DNA from: an uncultured Lachnospiraceae bacterium
Lineage (GTDB): Bacteria > Bacillota > Clostridia > Lachnospirales > Lachnospiraceae
Length of the DNA: 13,266 nucleotides
NCBI GenBank assembly: GCA_910577675.1
Contig: CAJTOR010000064.1
Span: 1 to 13,266 of the forward strand
Direction: 5' to 3'
The notes beneath the pieces are model-generated. The model ran no database searches. It saw only the letters and a program-made list of their open reading frames with translations, and was not told the DNA's origin. Below are positions 4,679 through 12,426 of this stretch, piece by piece. Made by a program: the position numbers and the translations under genes. Numbering within the stretch: the first letter of the stretch is position 1; every line of letters begins with the position of its first letter.

Positions 4679-6226
4679 GTGAGAATAATAAGCAAGTTTG
4701 TTTGTTCTGGCTCAACATGGGGTTGTACATTCGGTGGACATGGGACATTGACAAAAAACAGGACAACTCTCAAAAAAATGGAGGTATTGTATAAAAATAA
4801 AATCTTTTTAACTGAAAATGATAAACCTGGTTCAATTGCTGTTGGCATATGTTCAGCTTTAAGCGGCGCACCATGCGTACCTAAAATACTTCCCTTTACC
4901 TCATGGAAAAATGTATCCAAAAACTTACATTGCAACAACGCCAAAGCCTTACTTTCCTGTTCACATATAATATGTGCAAATGGTGGGACAATCAAAATAA
5001 TATATTCAGGTTGCAAAATAGATAACATTTGGATAAAGTTACTTTGCAATGCCCCCAAAAAGAATTCCAGCCAAAAGTCTTTCTCTTTTAACCATAAAAA
5101 TCCACTGCCCCACAAAGAGAACAGACCGACCATAAGGTCTGGTAAAACACCAGAAATCCAAACAATTGTTTCGGTTTCTCACCAAGATCAGCCCACCACT
5201 CCGCCAATGTCCCCTGCAACCCCAGAATTATTCCGAAAAAAACATTGGTGCAGTGGTGAATGCCCGGATGAATACCGGGTTTCCTGCAAATTTCGTAATA
5301 CCCCCAGTCAACTGCGTTACAAGAATAAGGGAAGTATTTTGAAAACAAACCTCCAAGAAGAACACAATAGTTTCTATGAAATGGTAGTTAATATCATAAA
5401 GACACAAACTTTTTCCATTTCACACCACCACCTTATTCCGGGTAATCAATGTTATTGTAAAAAAGAGGGCGAGAACCTTCGCTATGAACTCCTTGTTAAG
5501 CTTGGTTATTTCTTTAACTATAATATTAACAGAAGCAAAAATGGTATTGTACTTCCCACTGTTATTAGCACACCAAAATCCACAGATGCAAATGACTATA
5601 CTACTACAAAGATTTTACACTATTATACAGTTATGGAAAACGACCTTCAAAATAATCCCCAACTTTTAGGTTTTTCCGAAAAAGAACAGGAAATTATTGG
5701 CTCACAGTTACATCAGGGTCCCCATAAATATGAAAATAACTTATATACCCTTCGAAAAATTTGTCCGGAAGCACACAAACTGCGATCATACGAAAGCATT
5801 GTAATCGCGAAACTAGATTCACTTAATAATTTTTATATGGACATGTACGAAAACATCTGTTTTATGAAAGATTATGAAAAAAACAAAAAAGAGTTTTTTA
5901 ACCATATGGACACTATAAGCAAACAGTTGCAGAAAGGAATCAGGCAATTTCCCCACAAGAATCACGAATTCAGTTACCTGAATAAGCGAATCTATGTTTC
6001 ATTTCCTGCAATCCTGTTTGACTTAAATATCGATCCTAAGGAATGCCAGGAGTCCTTTCCGATGCTTAATAAAATGATAGGATCGAACACAAACCAATTA
6101 TTAAAGAAGAAATTCCAAAAAACTATGGAGGGAAAAAAATGCATAAATATTATTTCCTCGCCTCCGAAGATACGGAGTGTTCAGATTATATCTACCTCGA
6201 CGAAGCGCTTATACCACAGCGTTTAA
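4679..6226 (+). CDS. PAAR-like (DUF4280-type) tip protein fused to a predicted AHH/HNH-family nuclease toxin
   Basis: About 515 residues in two functional parts. Residues 5-112 resemble DUF4280, a PAAR-like spike-tip fold: FVCSGSTWGCTFG, then IAVGICSALSGAPCVPKILP, a Trp, paired Cys residues and GGTIKII. A Pro-rich linker (about 140-185) and a Cys cluster (CSGECPDEYRVSC, 191-203) follow. Residues 249-351 match the AHH-type nuclease of the HNH/endonuclease VII superfamily: HHHLIPGN, NINRSKNGIVLPT and LHQGPHKY, supplying the expected catalytic and metal-binding His residues. The C-terminal 160 residues are unassigned. It probably rides on the VgrG-like spike and cuts DNA or RNA in target cells. 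The start is odd: GTG (4679) overlaps the AGGAGG site itself, and the codon at ideal distance is ATA (4688). The 3' end overlaps the immunity gene by 88 bases. Confidence 0.72.
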   Translation: MRIISKFVCSGSTWGCTFGGHGTLTKNRTTLKKMEVLYKNKIFLTENDKPGSIAVGICSALSGAPCVPKILPFTSWKNVSKNLHCNNAKALLSCSHIICANGGTIKIIYSGCKIDNIWIKLLCNAPKKNSSQKSFSFNHKNPLPHKENRPTIRSGKTPEIQTIVSVSHQDQPTTPPMSPATPELFRKKHWCSGECPDEYRVSCKFRNTPSQLRYKNKGSILKTNLQEEHNSFYEMVVNIIKTQTFSISHHHLIPGNQCYCKKEGENLRYELLVKLGYFFNYNINRSKNGIVLPTVISTPKSTDANDYTTTKILHYYTVMENDLQNNPQLLGFSEKEQEIIGSQLHQGPHKYENNLYTLRKICPEAHKLRSYESIVIAKLDSLNNFYMDMYENICFMKDYEKNKKEFFNHMDTISKQLQKGIRQFPHKNHEFSYLNKRIYVSFPAILFDLNIDPKECQESFPMLNKMIGSNTNQLLKKKFQKTMEGKKCINIISSPPKIRSVQIISTSTKRLYHSV

Positions 6227-6699
6227 GATGGGCATGCCGGAGAAGTGAATTTCAATATGTCGATCAAAATTTAAGGAAATTGAATCTCGAGGAAACCTGC
6301 GGAAACAAATTACCCGATTTTATATGCTCAGAGCAAAATAATATACCGCTGATTTCCGAACGCCTTAAAATAGAATTTGACCGTCTAGATGTACGAAATC
6401 TCTTTTACCAGCGTTTGAATCTATATAGAAAATCCGACAATCTATGCGAAACCTATTGGCTAGCAATTCCGCCAAGAATTGACTGCTTATACAAAAATAA
6501 ATGCGAGATAGACCTGCAAAATCATGCAACCATCCTTACAATTGAGGAAGAAAAAGCAGGTAATTACAATATCTTCAAACTTGCTGGGATTAATAATAAT
6601 GAAATTATTGTTACCCAAAAGGTGAAGGACGCTATAAAAAAAAGTGGAATCTCCGAAGGATTCTATATCTTTGAAGACGAAAATTTAAGGAGTATATGA
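6139..6699 (+). CDS. Imm11/DUF1629-like immunity protein, predicted
   Basis: The protein has 186 residues, probably cytoplasmic, with no signal peptide or membrane segment. The pattern fits the Imm11 (former DUF1629) family of polymorphic toxin immunity proteins: KLPDFICSEQNNIPLISERLK in the middle, YWLAIPPRIDCLY, and a C-terminal IIVTQKVKDAIKKSGISEGF with an aromatic and acidic end. Immunity proteins of this type usually sit directly after their toxin, as here, and should bind and block the AHH-type nuclease. The start at 6139 has a GGAGGG ribosome site at normal distance. Its first 88 bases overlap the toxin 3' end in another frame, and its stop overlaps the ATG at 6696 of the next gene. 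An adaptor that loads the tip onto the spike is an alternative role. Confidence 0.6.
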   Translation: MHKYYFLASEDTECSDYIYLDEALIPQRLRWACRRSEFQYVDQNLRKLNLEETCGNKLPDFICSEQNNIPLISERLKIEFDRLDVRNLFYQRLNLYRKSDNLCETYWLAIPPRIDCLYKNKCEIDLQNHATILTIEEEKAGNYNIFKLAGINNNEIIVTQKVKDAIKKSGISEGFYIFEDENLRSI

Positions 6700-6701
6700 A
6701 T

Positions 6702-9017
6702 ATGGTAGATAACATTATTAAACAAACCAGCAGAGCAATTTTATTTGAGGAATTTGACAAAAGTAGTGAATCCCCCAAGCTTGATATCATAATCAGCAAT
6801 CCGGAAGAAAGTTTTGAACTAAAATATTCAAATGTAAAAAAAGAACTTGAGGTAACCAGTTTCGAAGACTTTATGAAAAAATTTGCACCTAAATACTATG
6901 ACTGTATTGGCACAACCATAGATGAAAATGGTAATAAATCTAATTACTACTCCTACACATTGGACAAAACCCAGCGCTCGAGCACCAATGAATACGAATT
7001 GAAAAATCAGCCTTTTTTCAATGCTATTATGGAAATATACGAGAAGAAGGGAAATAGCGCTACCAGTGATTTCTCTTTTGATTTTAATAATATACTGGAA
7101 CGTATATATAATCCCCGAACTGCACGCGAAAAAATCAGCAATACTTTTGATAAACTAAAATATAATTTTACTCAATATCAAAAATATGAAGCGCTGGGAA
7201 ATAAGGTACAAATGCAAGTGTACGCAAAACAGATTATGGGTTTACGGAAACATCTTCGTAATGAATACCTTTCCAAAACCCAATTTAATATGCTCCCCTT
7301 AGTGATCGATGAAATAAACCGATTACTGGACACCCCTTCGCTTATCAAAGGAATAAAGGAAAAGTTGATAGTAAAGGATACTCCCGGCGAATTCTTTATT
7401 GAGAATAGCGGAATGCCAAAAATCAAAAATATACAGACACAGGAACTTAATGTACAGCAGACAAAGGGAATAGAAGCACACAACAATGATACTGAAATAA
7501 TATACTCCTCTGCGCCTGTTCCCGTTGAAGACAGGATTATAGCTATATTATCAAAAGACTTTGATAATGCCAAAGATGAAGGAAAAAACCGTCTGGTAGT
7601 ACCAGACAACCCTGGCAGTACTGAATTAATGAAAAAAATGTATCTTTCTCTGTTTGCAGGTGCTGAGAATGCATTTAAGGACTGCGATATAGGCGAATTA
7701 AAAAAATACCTTAATGATTACCGCTTGATGTACAAGGCAGCCAATGAACATTTTGCCAGTCAGGTTGTTGTACTTGTTGAAAAAATTATTGGTGTTAAAG
7801 CATTTTTTGAACATGCAGGTGGCTCCGCTAACCTGATAATAAGCAATGTGAGTTTGGAACGTTTGATGGATGAAAATAACCGACCTTATTTTGAAGAGTT
7901 TATTCGATGTGAAGGGCAGGAACGCAACGAAGAAAAAATATGGCTTTCCATTATTCCAGCAGTATTTAATGAAAGGATCTGTAAAAATTTAGGAAATTAT
8001 AATGAAACAATATCTGATTACAGCCTTGATCAGAATATTTCGGATTATAATGAAGATATCCAAACCACACCCACTGAACTACTCTCCTTCGAAACTTTTA
8101 AAGTTGCATTAAAGTTACTATGTAAAAATAATATTATAACTTTTTTCAATTTTAAAGCGGGAAAAGATTCCAACTCAGGATCACTAAAAAAAGAAACAAT
8201 CCAGATCTATAAAGAAATATTAGAGCCAATAACCATGGAAGATTACTCTGCGCGTGCGGTTTTCTGTTATCCTAACTTTACCATCCTTCCAGAAGGACAT
8301 AGCAGTGCTCAATCACAGGATAGAAATGCAAATGATAATATTAATTTACCGTCAGTCTATTTGGATTCCGCCTATGTTGCCTGTGGACTAACTATTTTCA
8401 CCCAGAACATTGAAAATTTGAAGGAGGGTGATTTTCCAGTTAAATCAAATCACTGCCAACCGGTAAGATTCGATTTTGAAGGAAAATTTACAAAAGAAAG
8501 CAACAGGATAAAAGTTCCTCTTGCTCTTATATTTCCAACAACTCTTAACCGGGAATCAATTTTTTCATGGAACAGGGAACTTATTGATGAAATCTCCAAA
8601 GATGGCGGATTTGGATTCTGTTTCTGCGGAGATGAAAAATGGTACGATTGTGGGAACGGACTCAAACGTCAGGATCACGCTTATGTATTTCGTGCCAGAA
8701 CTCTTCACAAGAAAAATGGGCGCTATTATCCGATTTACAAAACTTACGTAAAACTATATCTCGATATTATTATACACCGATTAAACTTTGACAAAGATTC
8801 AATTAATAAGTATCTATCAACTTATACTAAAACCGAGGAATCTAAAAAGTTTATAAACAATTTACTCTATTCTCCCTCATATAGTGGAGTAAGAGAAGAA
8901 GAGCAAATAGAAGTCAAAACCAATGAATTAAATAATGGCACTGGACTGATCCTCATTAATTATGGCGAGGATACAGATGATTTTCATTTTATTATCAATG
9001 ATGACTATATTTTATAA
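6702..9017 (+). CDS. Predicted contractile sheath protein (large, TssB/TssC-like)
   Basis: About 771 residues, soluble. I assign the sheath role mainly from size and from position just before the tube and spike genes. The N-terminal 60 residues (LDIIISNPEESF, then LEVTSFEDFMKKF) look TssB-like. The C-terminal half has TssC-like features: EEKIWLSIIPAVF, then AVFCYPNFTILPEGH, and LPSVYLDSAYVACGLTI, which resembles the segment where sheath proteins show a Pro-rich, aromatic 'AYVA' pattern. If so, it is one long polypeptide in place of the usual two. A variable insert at about residues 240-275 separates the halves. I prefer the ATG at 6702, nine bases after AAGGAG, over the ATG at 6696, which overlaps the immunity gene stop. 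The sheath would polymerise around the tube and contract on firing. Confidence 0.6.
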   Translation: MVDNIIKQTSRAILFEEFDKSSESPKLDIIISNPEESFELKYSNVKKELEVTSFEDFMKKFAPKYYDCIGTTIDENGNKSNYYSYTLDKTQRSSTNEYELKNQPFFNAIMEIYEKKGNSATSDFSFDFNNILERIYNPRTAREKISNTFDKLKYNFTQYQKYEALGNKVQMQVYAKQIMGLRKHLRNEYLSKTQFNMLPLVIDEINRLLDTPSLIKGIKEKLIVKDTPGEFFIENSGMPKIKNIQTQELNVQQTKGIEAHNNDTEIIYSSAPVPVEDRIIAILSKDFDNAKDEGKNRLVVPDNPGSTELMKKMYLSLFAGAENAFKDCDIGELKKYLNDYRLMYKAANEHFASQVVVLVEKIIGVKAFFEHAGGSANLIISNVSLERLMDENNRPYFEEFIRCEGQERNEEKIWLSIIPAVFNERICKNLGNYNETISDYSLDQNISDYNEDIQTTPTELLSFETFKVALKLLCKNNIITFFNFKAGKDSNSGSLKKETIQIYKEILEPITMEDYSARAVFCYPNFTILPEGHSSAQSQDRNANDNINLPSVYLDSAYVACGLTIFTQNIENLKEGDFPVKSNHCQPVRFDFEGKFTKESNRIKVPLALIFPTTLNRESIFSWNRELIDEISKDGGFGFCFCGDEKWYDCGNGLKRQDHAYVFRARTLHKKNGRYYPIYKTYVKLYLDIIIHRLNFDKDSINKYLSTYTKTEESKKFINNLLYSPSYSGVREEEQIEVKTNELNNGTGLILINYGEDTDDFHFIINDDYIL

Positions 9018-9033
9018 TTAAAGGAGAATAATA

Positions 9034-9492
9034 ATGTCTGCCTACTACGAGATTAAAATAACTGCCGAAAATGGATCAGGAAAAGAAATTGAGTTAGTTG
9101 GAATATCTGAAGAAGGAACTCCTAATGCGATCAACTGCAAAATAAAAGAAATTCATATCAAAGTGGACGCAGAAGTACAGGAAGCAAACAGTCGTTCATC
9201 CAAAATTGTCAACTCTGTTTTATTTACAATTGATGTGGACGAAAGTACATATAAACAATGTAAAGATTTAATGGACTGGGCTTTGACATCCAAGGGTATG
9301 GATGTATATCGCACTGTCAGAATAAATGTGCAGAATGAGAATCATCTGCTTTTGCGTTCTTTCTATTTTAAAGAAATGTTCCTGGACGATTATAATGAGG
9401 ATTATTCAGAAAAAGGAACTACTTTTACGGTAAAACTACTTCAAAAGCCCGGATATGCATCTGAATTTAAAAACAGTACTACTCCGCTTTAA
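9034..9492 (+). CDS. Hcp/gp19-like inner tube protein
   Basis: The 152-residue, beta-rich protein is preceded by an ideal ribosome site (AAAGGAG, eight bases before ATG) and lies 16 bases after the sheath gene. Length, the YYEIKITAENGSG opening, the long middle strand-helix-strand pattern (IHIKVDAEVQE, SVLFTIDVDESTYKQCKDLMDW) and the closing LLLRSFYFKEMFLDDYNEDY segment fit the gp19/Hcp/eCIS tube family, which stacks as hexameric rings inside the sheath. No fused effector domain is present. A strong ribosome site agrees with the need for many copies. Assignment is by pattern and context; a structural comparison would settle whether it is closer to Hcp or to the phage and eCIS tube. Confidence 0.75.
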   Translation: MSAYYEIKITAENGSGKEIELVGISEEGTPNAINCKIKEIHIKVDAEVQEANSRSSKIVNSVLFTIDVDESTYKQCKDLMDWALTSKGMDVYRTVRINVQNENHLLLRSFYFKEMFLDDYNEDYSEKGTTFTVKLLQKPGYASEFKNSTTPL

Positions 9493-9608
9493 AATTTTAG
9501 AAGCAAATATAGAGATAAAAATAATACAGATGCACTTATTTATCACATAGCTAGCTGTGCCAAGATTGTCACAGATAAGACCGAAAATATTTCGGAATGG
9601 AGGATATC
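9493..9608 (+). promoter_or_regulatory. Gap between tube and spike genes, with a hairpin before the spike ribosome site
   Basis: This is the largest spacer inside the otherwise tight operon, and no small gene is visible in it. CCGAAA-ATA-TTTCGG (9581-9595) forms a compact perfect hairpin ending four bases before the GGAGG of the spike gene. A near-palindrome around CACATAGCTAGCTGTG (9544-9559) lies further upstream. It could protect the abundant tube mRNA, attenuate transcription into the low-copy spike gene, or mark a processing site. No U-tract follows, so it is not a classical terminator. Confidence 0.45.
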
Positions 9609-10961
9609 ATGCTAAAAATTATTGGCTTCGATTTCGATATTATTGAATTAACAATAACAAAGAAATTTAATTGGCATAGTGTATGCTACTTCCGGTTAAA
9701 TATAAATGATACTCCAAAAGAATATTTTGAAGACAAATTAGGTCAAAAATTAATTGTCGAGGATGGAGAATGTCTATTCTATGGCGAAATTACCGATATT
9801 TCAACCATAAGTTTTTTTACTCATACAGAAATTGCCATTAAAGCATTTTCCTCCTCCTTGCATCTTGATATTAAACCGCAAAAAAGGATTTTCCAAAATC
9901 CTGACAAAACAATAAATTCTATTACCAATTATATAAAAAGGGATGGAAGATTTGAGGTTATCTGTAAAATAGACGAAAAATTAGTTTCCCCCATTCTGCA
10001 ATGTGAAGAAACAGATTTTGAATTTATTATACGTATGGCACATGCCTGTGGCAAACAAGTTCTTATAAACGACAATCAAAAACTTGCGACACCAGAACTT
10101 GTTATAATGAATTTTTCATCAGAACCACTTGTAGAAATTGACCAGGAACCAGAACAGTTCTCCTGCCACACTACTTATTTGTCAAGTCCTGACGGAAAAA
10201 GAGATAGAATTGAAATTATTGAAGTTACACTGAAAGAATTATATATTAATCTCGGACAGCAAGTAAGAATAAACGGAAAAATCCTATATGCCGCAGAAGT
10301 CAATATATTTTTGGAAAAAGGAATATTAAAATGTCGATACCTATTTTACCAACTTAACAAAATGCCCTTATGGGATTGCCCTTCCCTTCCTGAATATGTT
10401 TCACTCAAAGCAATTACTGAAGATAATAATGATATTGAATCAAAGGGAAGAATCAAAGTGCGTTTTACATGTGACTATATTGATGCCGAGCCAGACAAGC
10501 AAATGTGGATTCCATATAAGACTCCTTATATCGCCAAGGATGGCGGGTTTATCTTTCTTCCAGATAAAAACGATACAGTGGAAATCATCTATAATAATGG
10601 TAAGATTTTTGCCTGCCAATATCTTGACGAAATACCGTTAAAAGATGATTTCAGGGATGTAAAAAATAAATACATTGCAAACATATTTGGAAAACAAATC
10701 TGCTTTAAAGAAAACCAGTTAGAAATAAATTCCAACGGCAATACACTGATTCTTTCAGAAGAATGCATTGAGATTAATGTAAAAGACACAAAAATATCCG
10801 TTGATAAAGATAAAATAGCACTTAAAGTAGCAAAGAATGAAATCTGCATTAATGAAAACACGATTATTAAAAGCAGAAAACTTGGAATTCAAGCAGACAA
10901 TATTCAGATCGAAGCTAACAAGGAAGTTTGCATTCACGGAAAGGAAATTCATTTAAATTGA
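9609..10961 (+). CDS. VgrG/gp27-gp5-like spike protein
   Basis: About 450 residues in the classic order. The first 250 form a gp27/phage late-control-D-like part, including the family segment ETDFEFIIRMAHACGKQVLI (about 134-153). An OB-fold gp5-like domain (about 262-340) contains SKGRIKVRFTCD, MWIPYKTPY and FIFLPDKNDTVEIIY. Then comes a repetitive beta-helix (about 375-450: NTLILSEECIEINV, TKISVDKDKIALKV, NEICINENTI, IQADNIQIEANKEVCI). It should trimerise at the tube end and carry the DUF4280-type tip. There is no catalytic extension, so the payload is on the tip protein instead. I prefer the ATG at 9609, five bases after GGAGG, over the in-frame ATG at 9597 that lies within the ribosome site. 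The next gene starts 10 bases after the stop. Confidence 0.85.
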   Translation: MLKIIGFDFDIIELTITKKFNWHSVCYFRLNINDTPKEYFEDKLGQKLIVEDGECLFYGEITDISTISFFTHTEIAIKAFSSSLHLDIKPQKRIFQNPDKTINSITNYIKRDGRFEVICKIDEKLVSPILQCEETDFEFIIRMAHACGKQVLINDNQKLATPELVIMNFSSEPLVEIDQEPEQFSCHTTYLSSPDGKRDRIEIIEVTLKELYINLGQQVRINGKILYAAEVNIFLEKGILKCRYLFYQLNKMPLWDCPSLPEYVSLKAITEDNNDIESKGRIKVRFTCDYIDAEPDKQMWIPYKTPYIAKDGGFIFLPDKNDTVEIIYNNGKIFACQYLDEIPLKDDFRDVKNKYIANIFGKQICFKENQLEINSNGNTLILSEECIEINVKDTKISVDKDKIALKVAKNEICINENTIIKSRKLGIQADNIQIEANKEVCIHGKEIHLN

Positions 10962-10971
10962 GGTAGATACA

Positions 10972-12426
10972 ATGAAATTTATATTTGATAACATATGTGA
11001 TAATATCTATAGTAATATGGTCAACACAATAGATAAAACCTGCAAAAATTCTCCGGAAGATGCTGTTCTTTTGAAAGAACTTTTTAAAAATCTGATAGAA
11101 TACAACAAAAATAAATTAAATAAACTTTCAGAAAACATTGCTCAGGACATCTCACAGATAAACCACCCTACTGAAAATATGGGAGAGATATACACTGCAC
11201 TTGTTAATAATTATATCAAAGAACCCTTTTTCTTTCCGGTTAAACTTCCGGAAAACAATTCGGTTAATATTTCTATTAGTGAAACCAGCCGATATGCTAA
11301 AGAAGACCCATATTTTCCAGATTTTATTGGTGTCTTTTTTAAATCATCATATGAAGATTTTATTCGTATAACTGACAGTTATAATAACTGTTTATATAAT
11401 TATAAAGTTGAATTAAAGTTAAAAAATACTGGCAAAATACAGACAAATCATTGCCGTTTTTTGAGAAACCATACCTTTATTGATTGTGAACAATTACTAA
11501 AAAATGTAGCTGACCAATATGGATGCGATCATCCACTGATCTATTCCCCCTACGCAAGACGTTTTGCAGAGATTCAATTCCTCGATCCAGTTGAAACTAA
11601 TAACATCGATAAAATTATTTTTGGCAACGATATTGCCCCTTATATCGAAGCTACTACACTTGAAAAACAACTGGTATGGAATATCAATATCAATCAAAGT
11701 CCATGTGATGCACTTGACAATGAAATCGAAGACAATGATAAGCTTTCTGGTAAAACATCGAACAATAATTATGTACCAAACGAATTTATTATTCCCGATT
11801 TTAAGCCAGAATCATATACTTATAAATACATATATAAATGCAATTCAAATGAGTATATTTTATTTGATGGAACCGGAAAAAGTAAATTAGAAATTGCAAG
11901 AAAAAGAGAAGATAAAAGACTGCTCATTTTATGCGATTCAATTTCTAAACCATCACCTTTGCTAAAACTTACTGTTATAAAACCAGATTGCAACAACTTG
12001 GAGAAACTCGACCAGAATCAGATTTTTCAAAACTTTTACTTACCTGCCCTGCTAAAAAAACATAGGCTTATTTCCTTTGCGGATGTTTGTTATATTGTAA
12101 ATGGGTTTAACAAAAATAAATGTGGTATCGTAATTGATACGGATAATATAAAGTTTTATAGTCCTGCTAATATTGGTAGTGAAGAAAACCTTATTGCTGA
12201 TTACAATACACTCGATCGTTACTACGATCATGGAATCCCCTATGAAAAACCGTGCCGGACTATAAAAACCGGCAGTAAAAACATCTGTGTATTGATCTTT
12301 TATAAAACAGAATTTTTTAATGGCAATATATATTTTATAGAGGATTATGCAAGGTATGTTCTCTCTTACCTAAATGAAAAATTTCCGGAATTCAACTGGA
12401 AAGGAAAGAAAGGATGGAATTCATGA
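10972..12426 (+). CDS. Unrecognised 484-residue protein of the injection-system operon
   Basis: I do not recognise the family. The protein is soluble, acidic to neutral and rich in Asn, Lys and aromatic residues, with no signal peptide or membrane segment. The N-terminal 75 residues are helical (LLKELFKNLIEYNKNKLNKL); a mixed alpha/beta region follows. The C-terminal half ends in strand-rich segments such as SFADVCYIVNGFNKNKCGIV. A ribosome site GAGGTAG precedes the ATG. It lies 10 bases after the spike gene, and its stop overlaps the ATG (12423) of the next gene as ATGA. A baseplate or wedge component is the best guess from operon position and size, since TssF-like or gp6-like parts are still unaccounted for, but I see no motif that proves it. 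Confidence 0.6.
   Translation: MKFIFDNICDNIYSNMVNTIDKTCKNSPEDAVLLKELFKNLIEYNKNKLNKLSENIAQDISQINHPTENMGEIYTALVNNYIKEPFFFPVKLPENNSVNISISETSRYAKEDPYFPDFIGVFFKSSYEDFIRITDSYNNCLYNYKVELKLKNTGKIQTNHCRFLRNHTFIDCEQLLKNVADQYGCDHPLIYSPYARRFAEIQFLDPVETNNIDKIIFGNDIAPYIEATTLEKQLVWNININQSPCDALDNEIEDNDKLSGKTSNNNYVPNEFIIPDFKPESYTYKYIYKCNSNEYILFDGTGKSKLEIARKREDKRLLILCDSISKPSPLLKLTVIKPDCNNLEKLDQNQIFQNFYLPALLKKHRLISFADVCYIVNGFNKNKCGIVIDTDNIKFYSPANIGSEENLIADYNTLDRYYDHGIPYEKPCRTIKTGSKNICVLIFYKTEFFNGNIYFIEDYARYVLSYLNEKFPEFNWKGKKGWNS

Noticed and set aside
4567..5133. 188-residue open frame on the minus strand with hydrophobic stretches
   Set aside because: It lies wholly opposite the DUF4280-type coding region, whose Cys and Gly pattern is clearly protein-like; no ribosome site supports the minus frame.
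7178..7609. 143-residue open frame on the minus strand
   Set aside because: It is antisense to the sheath candidate, Ser/Phe-rich as shadows of A+T-rich genes are, with no upstream ribosome site.
11564..11890. 108-residue plus-strand frame inside the 484-residue gene
   Set aside because: It is an alternative frame of a long, tightly packed operon gene with no ribosome site or recognisable features.
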